A DNA stretch of 64,000 nt from Pseudomonas sp. PDM18 (GCF_014852585.1 NZ_JACVBX010000011.1:204019-268018), one strand, 5' to 3'; shown: positions 16,969 to 25,834, counted from the stretch's first letter. Program-made: numbers and translations. The notes: generated by a model from the sequence alone, not told the origin.

Positions 16969-18405
16969 TCAGGCTGCCGGCGTCGGCTGCCAGCCGCCGC
17001 CAAGGGCCTTGTAGATCGCCACGATGCCGCGATACACGTCGACTTCCGCCAGGGCCTGGGCGTCCTCGGCGGCCAGCTGTTCGCGTTCGGCGTCCAGCAG
17101 GTTGAGGAAGTCCACGGTGCCTTCGCGGTATTGCAGGCCGGCCTGTTGTGCGGCGTTGCGGCTGGCTTCGGACTGGCGCACCAGCGATACCAGGCGTTGC
17201 TGGCGCTTGCCGTAGTCGCTGAAGGCGTTCGACGACTCTTCCAGCGCCAGCAGGACCTGCTGCTCGTAGGTCGCCAGGGCGCCGTCGGCGTCGGCCTTGG
17301 AGGCGCGCAGGCGGGCCCGCACGCTGCCCAGGTCGAAGGCCGCCCAGGTGATGCTCGGGGCCACGCCCCAGGCGCTGGCGGCAGACGAGCCGATCTGCGA
17401 ACCGCGGCCGGCGGTGTAGCCGAGGAAGCCGCCGAGGCTGACTTTCGGGAACAGGTCGGCGGTGGCCACGCCCACGTCCGCGGTGGCTGCGGCCAGGCGG
17501 CGTTCGGCGGAGGCGACGTCCGGCCGACGGCGCAGCAGCTCGCTGGGGTCGCCAATCGGCAAGGCCTTGGCGATCGCCGGCAGCTTCTTCGGCGACAGGT
17601 CCACGCTCAGCGCGTCCGGGCGCTGGCCGAGGAGGGTGGCGATGCGGTTGCGCTGGCGTACTTCCTCGGCCTGCAGTTGCGGCACGCTGGCTTCGGTGGA
17701 AGCCAGGCGCGCTTCGGCGCGTTGCACGTCCAGTTCGCTGCCGACGCCGGCGTCACGCAGCTGGATGGTCAGGTCGCGGGACTCGCGCTGGTTGTCCAGG
17801 TTGCTCTTGGCGATGCTCTCGCGTAGTTGCGCACCACGCAGTTGCCCATAGGCATCGGCCAGCTCGGCGATCAGGCTGACCTGCAGCTGCTGCAGGTCGG
17901 CGACTATGGCCTCGCTCTGCGCATCGCTGGATTCCAGCTGGCGACGCACGCGGCCAAACAGGTCGACTTCCCAGATCATGTCCAGGCCCAGGTCATAGCG
18001 CTCCTGGTTGACCCGATCCTCGGTCTGGCCGGGCACCTGGCCCTTGCCGACTTGGCCCTCGGCGCGGCTGGTGACCGTGGGGAAGCGGTCATTGGCCACG
18101 TCGTCGCGGATCGCCCGCGAGGCCAGCACGCGGGCATAGGCCACGCGCAGCTCGCGGTTTTCCTTCAGGGCCTGGTCGACCAGCTGGGTCAGCACTGGGT
18201 CGTCGAACTGTTTCCACCAGGCGTCTTCGAAGCGGGTGCGGTCGTAGTTCTGCGCCTGGGCGTTGCTGTCCAGTTGGGCCGGCGCGGTGTCCGGCTTCTG
18301 GTAGTCGGGGCCGACCATGCACGCGCTGAGGGCCAGCGCGAGCAGGGAAGGGACGAACAGTTTCACGGCACTCTTGCTCACAGCATTGATGGTCATGACG
18401 CTCAT
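16969..18405 (-). CDS. oprN: Outer-membrane efflux channel lipoprotein OprN
   Basis: A 478-residue TolC/OprM-family outer-membrane factor. The lipobox LALSACMVGPDYQKP places the lipidated Cys at residue 29, and two OEP domains follow (ELRVAYARVLASRAIRDDV through the coiled-coil repeats to QYREGTVDFLNLLDAERE). It forms the trimeric exit duct for the MexEF pump. Its ATG overlaps the mexF stop by four bases (18402-18405), so translation is coupled. The close order mexE-mexF-oprN and the adjacent MexT and MexS genes identify it as OprN rather than OprM or OprJ. Confidence 0.92.
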   Translation of the reverse strand: MSVMTINAVSKSAVKLFVPSLLALALSACMVGPDYQKPDTAPAQLDSNAQAQNYDRTRFEDAWWKQFDDPVLTQLVDQALKENRELRVAYARVLASRAIRDDVANDRFPTVTSRAEGQVGKGQVPGQTEDRVNQERYDLGLDMIWEVDLFGRVRRQLESSDAQSEAIVADLQQLQVSLIAELADAYGQLRGAQLRESIAKSNLDNQRESRDLTIQLRDAGVGSELDVQRAEARLASTEASVPQLQAEEVRQRNRIATLLGQRPDALSVDLSPKKLPAIAKALPIGDPSELLRRRPDVASAERRLAAATADVGVATADLFPKVSLGGFLGYTAGRGSQIGSSAASAWGVAPSITWAAFDLGSVRARLRASKADADGALATYEQQVLLALEESSNAFSDYGKRQQRLVSLVRQSEASRNAAQQAGLQYREGTVDFLNLLDAEREQLAAEDAQALAEVDVYRGIVAIYKALGGGWQPTPAA

Positions 18406-21400
18406 GCCTGGTGGGCCTCGTTATTGGTCGTGTGGCTCAGGGCGGCGCGTTCCTGTTTCTTCGCCTCACGGGCTTCCATGAAGCGGCGGATCAGCACATA
18501 GAAGACCGGGGTCAGCAACAGGCCGAAGAAGGTCACGCCGAGCATCCCGGAGAACACTGCGACACCCATGGCATGGCGCATTTCGGCGCCGGCGCCGGAC
18601 GACAGCACCAGGGGCACCACGCCCATGATGAAGGCGATGGAAGTCATCAGGATCGGCCGCAGACGCAGGCGGCAGGCTTCCAGTACCGCGCTCAGGCGGT
18701 CCATGCCTTCGTCCTGCTTGTCCTTGGCGAACTCGACGATGAGGATCGCGTTCTTGCACGCCAGGCCCACCAGTACGATCAGGCCGATCTGGGTGAAGAT
18801 GTTGTTGTCGCCACCGGACAGGATCACGCCGGCGATGGCCGACAGCAGGGTCATCGGGACGATCAGGATCACCGCCAGCGGCAGGCCCCAGCTCTCGTAC
18901 AGCGCGGCCAGCACCAGGAAGGCGAGCAGCACGCAGAGCGGGAACACGTAGATCGCGGAGTTGCCGGCGAGGATCTGCTGGTAGGTCAGCTCGGTCCATT
19001 CGTAGGTCATGCCATTGGGCAGCTCCTGCTTGAGCAGGCGCTCGATGGCAGCCTCGGCCTGGCCGGAGCTGTAGCCCGGTGCGGCAGCGCCGTTGATTTC
19101 GGCGGTGATGAAGCCGTTGTAGTGCATCACGCGGTCGGGACCTGCGGTGTCGCTGATCTTGATGAAGGTGGCCAGCGGGACCATTTCACCCAGGTTGTTG
19201 CGCACCTTCAGCTGGCCGATCTGTTCGGGTTCAAGACGGAACTGCTGCTCGCCCTGAACGTTCACCTGATAGGTGCGGCCGAAGCGGTTGAAGTCGTTCG
19301 CGTACAGCGAGCCCAGGTAGACCTGCAGGGTGTCGAAGATGTCGCTGATCGCGACCCCGTGGGTCTTGGCCTTCTCGCGGTCGATGGCAGCATCCACCTG
19401 CGGCACGTTCACCTGGTAGCTGGTGAACACCGACATCGGGTTCAGCTCCGGCAGCGCACGGGCCTTGTTGAGGATGTTCTGGGTCTGTGCGTAGAGCTCC
19501 TCGTAACCGGCGTTGCCGCGGTCCTCGATCTGCAGGCGGAAGCCGCCGATGGTCCCCAGCCCCTGTACCGGCGGCGGCGGGAAGATCGCGATGTAGGCGT
19601 CCTGGATATCCGCGAACTGCTTGTTCAGCTCGGCGGCGATCTCGTTGGCCGACATGCCCGGACCTTTGCGCTCGCTGAAGTCCTTGAGCGGGGTGAAGAC
19701 GATGCCGCTGTTGGGGCTGTTGGTGAAACCGTTGATCGACAGGCCCGGGAAGGACACGGTGTGCTCGATGCCCGGGTGCTTGCCGGCGATGTCCGACATG
19801 CGCTTGATCACCGCTTCGGTGCGATCCAGCGTGGCGGCGTCGGGCAGTTGTGCGAAGGCCACCAGGTACTGCTTGTCCTGTTGCGGCACGAAGCCGGTCG
19901 GGGTGCTGGAGAAGCCCAGGTAGGTCAGGCCGATCAGTCCCGCGTAGAGAATCAGCGCAATCGAACTGCCACGCAGCACGCGGGTGACGGTACCGACATA
20001 ACCGTGGCTGGCGCGGTCGAAGAAGCGGTTGAACGGACGGAACAGCCAGCCGCCCAGCAGCTTGTCGAGTAGCACCGAGAAGCGGTCCTTCGGCTCGTGG
20101 TGTCCCTTGAGCAGCACGGCAGACAGCGCCGGCGACAGGGTCAGCGAGTTGAACGCGGAGATCACCGTCGATATTGCGATGGTCAGGGCGAACTGCCGGT
20201 AGAACTGCCCGGTGAGGCCGGAGATGAACGCGGTGGGAATGAACACGGCGCACAGCACCAGCGCGGTGGCGATGATCGGCCCGGTCACCTCCTTCATGGC
20301 GCGCTTGGTCGCCTCGATAGGCGTCAGGCCCAGCCCGATGTTCCGCTCGACGTTCTCCACCACCACGATGGCGTCGTCCACCACGATGCCGATGGCGAGT
20401 ACCAGGCCGAACAGCGACAGCGCGTTGAGCGAGAAGCCGAAGGCATGCATCACCGCGAAGGTGCCGATCAGCGAAACCGGCACGGCGGCCAGCGGGATGA
20501 TCGAGGCGCGCCAGGTCTGCAGGAACAGCACGACCACCAGCACCACCAGGATCAGGGCTTCGAACAGGGTGTGCACCACCGCTTCGATGGAGCCGCGCAC
20601 GAAGATGGTCGGGTCATAGACGATGGAGTAGTCCACGCCCTGCGGGAAGTCCTTCTTCAGCTCGGCCATCTTCTCGCGCACCAGGTTGGAGATGGCGATG
20701 GCGTTGGAACCGGGACGCTGGAAGATCGGGATGGCGACCGCCGGCTGGTTGTCCAGCAGCGAGCGCAGGGCGTACTGGCTGGAGCCGAGTTCGACGCGGG
20801 CGATGTCCTTCAGGCGGGTGATCTCGCCGTCCGGGCCGCTGCGGATGATGATGTTCTCGAACTCTTCCTCGGTGACCAGGCGACCCTGGGTGTTGATCGA
20901 CAGCTGGAAGCTGGTGTCGCTCGGCGAGGGCGGGGCGCCCAGCGAACCGGCGGCGACCTGGCGGTTCTGCTCGCGGATCGCGGCGACCACATCGGTGGCG
21001 GTCAGGTTGCGCGAGGCGACCTTGTTCGGGTCCAGCCAGACGCGCAGGGAATAGTCGCCCATGCCGAACAGCTGCACGTCGCCCACGCCGTCCAGGCGCG
21101 CCAGCTCATCCTTGATGTTGAGGATGGCGTAGTTGGACAGGTAGAGCATGTCGTAGCGGTTATCCGGCGAGGTCAGGTGCACGACCATGGTCAAGTCGGG
21201 CGAGGCCTTGTCGACGGTGATGCCGATCCGCGTGACTTCCTCGGGCAGCTTGGGCTGCGTACGGGTCACGCGGTTCTGCACCTGCACCTGCGCATTGTCC
21301 AGGTCGGTGCCCAGGGCGAAGGTGATGGTCAGGGTCATCTTGCCGTCGGCAGTGGACTGCGAGGACATGTAGAGCATGTTCTCGACGCCGGTGATGGCCT

Positions 21401-21605
21401 GCTCCAGCGGCGCGGCGACGGTCTCACCGATCACCTTGGGGTTGGCGCCGGGGAAGTTGGCGCGCACCACCACGGTGGGCGGCACGACCTCGGGGTATTC
21501 GCTGATCGGTAGCTGGAACAGCGAGATGGCCCCGCCGATCAGGATGATCAGCGAGAGCACGGCGGCGAAGATCGGCCGCTGGATGAAGAATTGCGAAAAG
21601 TTCAT
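18402..21605 (-). CDS. mexF: RND multidrug efflux permease MexF
   Basis: A 1067-residue HAE1-type RND transporter (P. aeruginosa MexF is about 1062). It begins MNFSQFFIQRPIFAAVLSLIILIGG and carries the TM4 proton-relay motif GLVLAIGIVVDDAIVVVENVE, two large periplasmic loops, and the C-terminal repeat GLACKNAILIVEFAKD. It exports chloramphenicol, fluoroquinolones, trimethoprim and quinolone signal precursors in P. aeruginosa. An alternative upstream start at 21650 lacks a ribosome site and is rejected. Unusually, 249 bp separate it from mexE. Confidence 0.95.
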   Translation of the reverse strand: MNFSQFFIQRPIFAAVLSLIILIGGAISLFQLPISEYPEVVPPTVVVRANFPGANPKVIGETVAAPLEQAITGVENMLYMSSQSTADGKMTLTITFALGTDLDNAQVQVQNRVTRTQPKLPEEVTRIGITVDKASPDLTMVVHLTSPDNRYDMLYLSNYAILNIKDELARLDGVGDVQLFGMGDYSLRVWLDPNKVASRNLTATDVVAAIREQNRQVAAGSLGAPPSPSDTSFQLSINTQGRLVTEEEFENIIIRSGPDGEITRLKDIARVELGSSQYALRSLLDNQPAVAIPIFQRPGSNAIAISNLVREKMAELKKDFPQGVDYSIVYDPTIFVRGSIEAVVHTLFEALILVVLVVVLFLQTWRASIIPLAAVPVSLIGTFAVMHAFGFSLNALSLFGLVLAIGIVVDDAIVVVENVERNIGLGLTPIEATKRAMKEVTGPIIATALVLCAVFIPTAFISGLTGQFYRQFALTIAISTVISAFNSLTLSPALSAVLLKGHHEPKDRFSVLLDKLLGGWLFRPFNRFFDRASHGYVGTVTRVLRGSSIALILYAGLIGLTYLGFSSTPTGFVPQQDKQYLVAFAQLPDAATLDRTEAVIKRMSDIAGKHPGIEHTVSFPGLSINGFTNSPNSGIVFTPLKDFSERKGPGMSANEIAAELNKQFADIQDAYIAIFPPPPVQGLGTIGGFRLQIEDRGNAGYEELYAQTQNILNKARALPELNPMSVFTSYQVNVPQVDAAIDREKAKTHGVAISDIFDTLQVYLGSLYANDFNRFGRTYQVNVQGEQQFRLEPEQIGQLKVRNNLGEMVPLATFIKISDTAGPDRVMHYNGFITAEINGAAAPGYSSGQAEAAIERLLKQELPNGMTYEWTELTYQQILAGNSAIYVFPLCVLLAFLVLAALYESWGLPLAVILIVPMTLLSAIAGVILSGGDNNIFTQIGLIVLVGLACKNAILIVEFAKDKQDEGMDRLSAVLEACRLRLRPILMTSIAFIMGVVPLVLSSGAGAEMRHAMGVAVFSGMLGVTFFGLLLTPVFYVLIRRFMEAREAKKQERAALSHTTNNEAHQA

Positions 21606-21854
21606 GGCTGGTTCCTGTCGCGAACGCATCGTTCGCCAAACCCGGGACAAAGGTCACCCAAGGCCCTGGTGGGAGAAGGACCTGGTACATCAATTCAGGG
21701 AGAGTTCGTCGACGATCCGCCTGCGCTTGCCCAGGCTGCGTTGGAAGCCGGTTCGGAATGCTCATTCACTACAGTGAACTGCGCTTCCCCACCGTCTTCC
21801 GCCTTGCCTGGCCTGCGCTCGGCAGGATCCTCGAAGAACTCGTACGGGTTGGGG
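21606..21854 (-). other. Unusually long spacer between mexE and mexF
   Basis: This 249-bp interval lies between the stop of mexE and the ATG of mexF. I see no REP and no convincing terminator. One frame stays open from inside mexE to 21695 and would encode a Pro/Ala/Glu-rich tail (NPYEFFEDPAERRPGKAEDGG...), not recognised. A short inverted repeat GCGAAC-N5-GTTCGC lies close to the mexF start. Confidence 0.5.
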
Positions 21855-23090
21855 TCAGCCGCGCGGCGCAACCGGCTTGGCCGATTTCTCGGCGACCTTC
21901 GGTGCCTCGAAGCTCTCCAGCGCGCGACGCTGGCTCTCGAGGTTGGCGAGGGTTTCCTTGCTGGCCATCTCGACACCCTGGGCATCGACCTGGGCGCCCG
22001 GGCGAACCCGTTGCAGGCCGTTGACCACGATGCGGTCACCTTTCACCAGGCCGCTGCGGACGATGCGCAGGCCTTCGAGTTTCGGGCCGAGCTCGATGCC
22101 GCGGTATTGCACCTTGCTGTCTTTATCGAGCACCAGCACGAACTTCTTGCCAAGGTCCGTGCCGACCGCTTCGTCCTTGATCAGCGCGGCGGGGTAGGTG
22201 CCGCTGCCGACCAGCTTGATGCGGGCGTACAGGCCGGGGGTGAACTGGTTGGCGTCGTTGTCGAACACGGCGCGCCCACGGATGGTGCCGGTCTTGGGGT
22301 TGACCTGGTTGTCGAGGAAGTCCAGGCGGCCCTGGTGGGGGAAGCCGTCCTCGCCGGTCAGGCCCAGGTACACCGGGCTGGTGCCGCGGGCGTCCGGGCC
22401 ACCTTTGCGGGCCAGGTCGACGTACTTCAAGTAGACGCGCTCGTCGGCGTCGAAGTACGCGTAGACCTTGTCAGTGGAGACCAGGGTGGTCAGCACGCTT
22501 TCGCCGCTGTTCACCAGGTTGCCGGCGGTGACTTCGGCGCGCGAGACGCGGCCGTCGATGGGTGCGGTAACCTGGGTGAACGACAGGTTCAGGCGGGCGT
22601 TGTCCAGTTCCGCCTGGGTCGCGGCGACCACGGCTTTCGCCTCGGTGGCGGCAGCGGTGCGGGCGTCGGCGAGTTCCGCGGAAATGGCGTTGGTGGCGCG
22701 CAGGCGATCACCGCGGGAGGCTTCGTTGACGGTACGGGTCTGGTTGGCGCGGGCCTGTTGCAGCTGGGCTTCCAGGCGATGGACCTCGGCCTGGAACGGG
22801 CGCGGGTCGATCTGGAACAGCAGGTCGCCTTTCTTCACCAGCGCGCCTTCACGGAAGGCGACGCGGTCGATGTAGCCGGAGACGCGCGGACGCAGTTCGA
22901 CGGACTCCGGAGCCTCCAGGCGGCCGGTGAACTCGTCCCATTCGTTGATCGGTTGTTCGATGACGTCCGCCACGCTGACCTTGGGGGCGGCCATCTTCTG
23001 TGCCGCCTCCTGGCCCTTGCCGCAGGCGCTGAGAACCAGCACGGCGGCCAACGCCAACGGAATACGCAAGGTGTTCAGATTTCGCTCCAT
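21855..23090 (-). CDS. mexE: RND efflux periplasmic adaptor MexE
   Basis: A 411-residue membrane-fusion lipoprotein (family size about 414). The signal peptide ends in the lipobox LSACGKG (Cys 23). EFTGRLEAPESVELRPRVSGYIDRVAFREGALVKKGDLLFQIDPRPF is the barrel-sandwich lipoyl half, followed by a helical hairpin and the second lipoyl half NLSFTQVTAPIDGRVSRAEVTAGNLV. It bridges MexF and OprN in the periplasm. It is the first gene of the operon, preceded by the putative MexT sites at 23166-23207. Confidence 0.93.
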   Translation of the reverse strand: MERNLNTLRIPLALAAVLVLSACGKGQEAAQKMAAPKVSVADVIEQPINEWDEFTGRLEAPESVELRPRVSGYIDRVAFREGALVKKGDLLFQIDPRPFQAEVHRLEAQLQQARANQTRTVNEASRGDRLRATNAISAELADARTAAATEAKAVVAATQAELDNARLNLSFTQVTAPIDGRVSRAEVTAGNLVNSGESVLTTLVSTDKVYAYFDADERVYLKYVDLARKGGPDARGTSPVYLGLTGEDGFPHQGRLDFLDNQVNPKTGTIRGRAVFDNDANQFTPGLYARIKLVGSGTYPAALIKDEAVGTDLGKKFVLVLDKDSKVQYRGIELGPKLEGLRIVRSGLVKGDRIVVNGLQRVRPGAQVDAQGVEMASKETLANLESQRRALESFEAPKVAEKSAKPVAPRG

Positions 23091-23165
23091 GGAAAAGACT
23101 CCGGCGATCTAATTGGTTTTGGGATTTCTGATGGAGCGGAGTCTGCGCAAGGGGGCGCCCGGGAA

Positions 23166-23189
23166 CTAATCGAACGAGTAGATTTTGAT
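23166..23189 (-). promoter_or_regulatory. Candidate MexT operator upstream of mexE
   Basis: On the minus strand this 24-bp stretch reads ATCAAAATCTACTCGTTCGA then TTAG. It matches the element at 24478-24501, upstream of mexS, at 17 of 24 positions: ATCAA-N2-TCTACT-N2-TT-N2-AT-N-AG. The leading ATCA plus five-base spacing resembles the published MexT box ATCA-N5-GTCGAT-N4-ACYAT, although the middle block differs. It is 76 bp upstream of the mexE start. Confidence 0.65.
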
Positions 23190-23207
23190 TATCACGCGCA
23201 GTGATAA
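23189..23207. promoter_or_regulatory. Perfect palindrome in the mexE promoter
   Basis: TTATCAC-GCGCA-GTGATAA has perfect 7-bp arms and contains the T-N11-A geometry of LysR-type regulator sites. It directly abuts the 24-bp element shared with mexS and is about 99 bp upstream of mexE, a plausible activator position. Confidence 0.55.
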
Positions 23208-23318
23208 ATGCTTTTGCACTATTCGTAGGAATAGATAGAGGGCGCGCAGGAATAGATAGAAGGAGTGGGCACGGGGATTGCCGCGAGTGCTACTTGATAG
23301 TTTGATTCGCCCGGGCTG

Positions 23319-23433
23319 CCCTCACCCCGACCCTCTCCCAGAGGGAGAGGGGACTGATCGGCGCAGGTGGAAACTACAGCATCAGACGGCACGGACGGCT
23401 CCCTCTCCCTTCGGGAGAGGGTCGGGGTGAGGG
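23319..23433. repeat. Nested inverted repeat, CCCTCACCCC family, copy 1
   Basis: Outer arms of 21 bp (23319-23339 and 23413-23433) are perfectly complementary and each arm also forms its own inner hairpin (CCCTCTCCC-AGA-GGGAGAGGG and CCCTCTCCC-TTC-GGGAGAGGG). A second copy lies at 45394-45508. It sits between the mexT stop and the mexE promoter, where it could terminate mexT transcription. Confidence 0.85.
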
Positions 23434-23490
23434 GATGCACCCGCGCCGATGCTTGGTCAGGCTCGCTCCTACAGGTGAGGTGCTGTGGGG

Positions 23491-24405
23491 TCAGAGACTG
23501 TCCGGATCACCCACGAACATGGTGATGCGCGAGCGCAGCCAGCGCTCTGCCGGGTCCTGGTCCTGGGCGCCGCGCCAGACCATGGAGAGCTCGGCCAGGC
23601 GCGTGGGGAAGGGCGGTTCCTCGGCGCGCAGGCCTCCGGCGGCGGTCAGCGCCAGGGCCACGTATTCGGGCACGGTGGCGATGATGTCGGTGCCGGCCAG
23701 CAACTGGGCGAGGCCGACGAACTGCGGCACGGCCAGCACCACCTGGCGCTTGCGGTCCATCTCGGCGAGGGTCTGGTCGACGAAGCCGTCCAGGTCGCCA
23801 GCATAGGACACCAGCGCGTGCGGACGCGCGCAGTAGTCATCGAGGGTCAGCGCACCGGGAATCGAGTCGGCACGGAGGATCTTCCAGGTGCTGCGGCGCA
23901 GGGTCTTGCGCTTGGCGTTGGCCGGCAGCTCGTCGGTGTAGCTGACGCCCACTGATATTTCCCCGGACGACAGCAGCTGCGGCATCAGCAGGTAGTTAGC
24001 GCGGCGCACTACGAGGGTGATGCCCGGCGCCTCGGAGCGCAGGCGGCGCAGCAGCGGCGGCAGCAGGCCGAATTCCACGTCATCGGACAGGCCGATGCGG
24101 AAGACCGCCTTGCTGGTGGCCGGGTCGAAGTCTGCGGCGCGGCTCAGGGCGGTGGAGATGGAGTCCAGCGCTGGCGAGAGGTGACCGAAGATTTCCTGCG
24201 CCCGCGCGGTGGGCTCCATGCTGCGCCCGGTGCGGACGAACAGCGGATCGTCGAACAGACCGCGCAGGCGCGCCAGGGCCGCACTGATCGCCGGCTGGCC
24301 GAGGAACAGCTTCTCGGCGGCGCGGGTCACGCTGCGTTCATGCATCAGCGTCTCGAAAACGATCAACAGGTTGAGATCAACCTTGCGTAGGTCGTTGCGG
24401 TTCAT
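23491..24405 (-). CDS. mexT: LysR-type activator MexT
   Basis: A 304-residue LTTR recognised as MexT: MNRNDLRKVDLNLLIVFETLMHERSVTRAAEKLFLGQPAISAALARLRGLFDDPLFVRTGRSMEP is the HTH region, and FRIGLSDDVEFGLLPPLLRRL, VVRRANYLLMPQLL and ISVGVSYTDELPANAKRKTLRRS are near-identical to P. aeruginosa MexT. It activates mexEF-oprN and mexS in response to electrophile or nitrosative stress. The FLGQPAISA segment is where PAO1-type strains carry an inactivating 8-bp duplication; here the frame is uninterrupted, so the protein should be functional. Confidence 0.95.
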   Translation of the reverse strand: MNRNDLRKVDLNLLIVFETLMHERSVTRAAEKLFLGQPAISAALARLRGLFDDPLFVRTGRSMEPTARAQEIFGHLSPALDSISTALSRAADFDPATSKAVFRIGLSDDVEFGLLPPLLRRLRSEAPGITLVVRRANYLLMPQLLSSGEISVGVSYTDELPANAKRKTLRRSTWKILRADSIPGALTLDDYCARPHALVSYAGDLDGFVDQTLAEMDRKRQVVLAVPQFVGLAQLLAGTDIIATVPEYVALALTAAGGLRAEEPPFPTRLAELSMVWRGAQDQDPAERWLRSRITMFVGDPDSL

Positions 24406-24477
24406 AGGGACTCCCTGGCGATGGGGGAAAAGTGGGGCCGAGCGTGTCCTGAGTCAAGTCTGTCAGATAAGTCCTTG

Positions 24478-24501
24478 ATCAATTTCTACTTTTTTAATGA
24501 G
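24478..24501 (+). promoter_or_regulatory. Candidate MexT operator in the mexT-mexS divergent region
   Basis: ATCAATTTCTACTTTTTTAA then TGAG shares 17 of 24 positions with the element upstream of mexE, in the same orientation relative to the regulated gene. It lies 73 bp from the mexT start and 218 bp before the mexS start. Confidence 0.62.
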
Positions 24502-24718
24502 AATCTCGCCCCGGCAATGTGGTCAGACTCTGTATGAACAGAGCCGCCCAGGTCCTTCCCTCAGCCCCGTCGCAGAGCCCCGCGGCCGCACCGGACAAGG
24601 CTCGCAGGGTGGGCCGAATCATCGCCATTTATGTCAACTATCAATGGTGAACGGTGGCGTCACCCCTAAAGCCCGGATAGAGTCCGTGGCTATGAGCACT
24701 ACTAAGGCGAGGTATGTG

Positions 24719-25738
24719 ATGTCCCGCATGATCCGTTTCCACCAGTTCGGTGACGCCTCGGTCCTGAAGATCGAGGAAATGCCGACCCCGCAACCGGGGC
24801 CGGGTGAAGTGCTGGTCCGTACCCAGGCACTGGGCGTCAGTTGGCGCGACGTGCTCTGGCGGCAGAACCTCGCCCCGGATCAGGCCAAGCTGCCGGCGGG
24901 CATCGGCTATGAACTCTCCGGCATCGTCGAAGCCGTGGGCGAGGGCGTTGAAGACCTCGAGCCCGGCGTGGCGGTGGCCAGTTTCCCGGCGAACTCGCCG
25001 AACCTGTACCCGGCCTGGGGCGACCACGTCATCGTGCCGCGCACCTCGCTGACCCGTTATCCCGAGGTGCTGACCCCGGTCGAAGCCGCCGTGCACTACA
25101 CCGGCCTGCTGTATTCCTACTTCGCCCTGGTGGAGTTGGCGCAGATCAAGCCCGGCCAGCGCGTGCTGATTACCGAGGCCGGTCATTGCCTCGCCCCGCA
25201 GGCGGTGCAGTTGGCCAAGGCGCTCGGCGCCCAGGTGATCGCCACCACCAGCCATGAGGAAACCCGCGAGTTTCTGAAGGGCCTGGGTGCGGACAAGATC
25301 ATCTACACCGAGGAGCAGGACCTGGTGCTGGAAGTCGAACGCTTCACCAAGGGGGAAGGCGTGGAGATCGTCCTCGACCAGTGCGCCGGCCCGCAGATGA
25401 AACTGCTGGGTGACGTCGCCGCGCCGCGCGGCAAGCTGATCCTCTACGGCATCAATGGCGGCAACGACGCAGCCTTCCCGGCCTGTGCGGCGTTCAAGAA
25501 GCACCTGCAGTTCTACCGTCACTGCGTGCTGGACTTCACCGGGCAACCGGAGATCGGCCTGACCCGCAATGACGAAGCCGTGCAACGGGCGCTGACCGCG
25601 ATCAACCAGATGACCGCCGACCAGCTGCTCAAGCCGAGCATCGACCGGGTGTTCGATTTCGCCCAGTACCGCGACGCCAACTACTACATGGAAACCTGCC
25701 CGGGCGGCGGCCGTGTGGTGATGAAGATGCCGGAGTGA
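24719..25738 (+). CDS. mexS: MexS-like zinc-binding/quinone oxidoreductase
   Basis: A 339-residue MDR-superfamily oxidoreductase, the same length as P. aeruginosa MexS, in the same position divergent from mexT. It begins MSRMIRFHQFGDASVLKIEEMPTPQPGPGEVLVRT; GYELSGIVEAVGEGVEDLEPG is the N-terminal GroES-like domain, and ITEAGHCLAPQAVQLAKALGAQVIATTSH is the NADPH-binding Rossmann part. The ATG at 24719 follows GGCGAGG. MexS detoxifies a metabolite that would activate MexT, so loss of MexS induces the pump. Confidence 0.92.
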   Translation: MSRMIRFHQFGDASVLKIEEMPTPQPGPGEVLVRTQALGVSWRDVLWRQNLAPDQAKLPAGIGYELSGIVEAVGEGVEDLEPGVAVASFPANSPNLYPAWGDHVIVPRTSLTRYPEVLTPVEAAVHYTGLLYSYFALVELAQIKPGQRVLITEAGHCLAPQAVQLAKALGAQVIATTSHEETREFLKGLGADKIIYTEEQDLVLEVERFTKGEGVEIVLDQCAGPQMKLLGDVAAPRGKLILYGINGGNDAAFPACAAFKKHLQFYRHCVLDFTGQPEIGLTRNDEAVQRALTAINQMTADQLLKPSIDRVFDFAQYRDANYYMETCPGGGRVVMKMPE

Positions 25739-25755
25739 TCCGTCATCGGTAGCTG

Positions 25756-25784
25756 AAAAAGCCACTCTCCGGAGTGGCTTTTTT
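25756..25784 (+). terminator. Intrinsic terminator of mexS
   Basis: AAAAAGCCACTC-TCCG-GAGTGGCTTTTTT, a stem with T tail 18 bp after the mexS stop codon. Confidence 0.9.
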
Positions 25785-25834
25785 GTGCGCGCCCATTATC
25801 GCTACCCCGGCGACGGTTAAAGGCTTGCTGAAAT

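Noticed and set aside
18411..21512. Long plus-strand open frames opposite mexF
   Set aside because: Repetitive His/Gln/Gly composition and no motif; mexF is certain on the other strand.
21695..22039. 114-residue frame spanning the end of mexE and the mexE-mexF gap
   Set aside because: Most of it is out-of-frame mexE; the remainder has no recognisable family. Kept only as part of the spacer finding.
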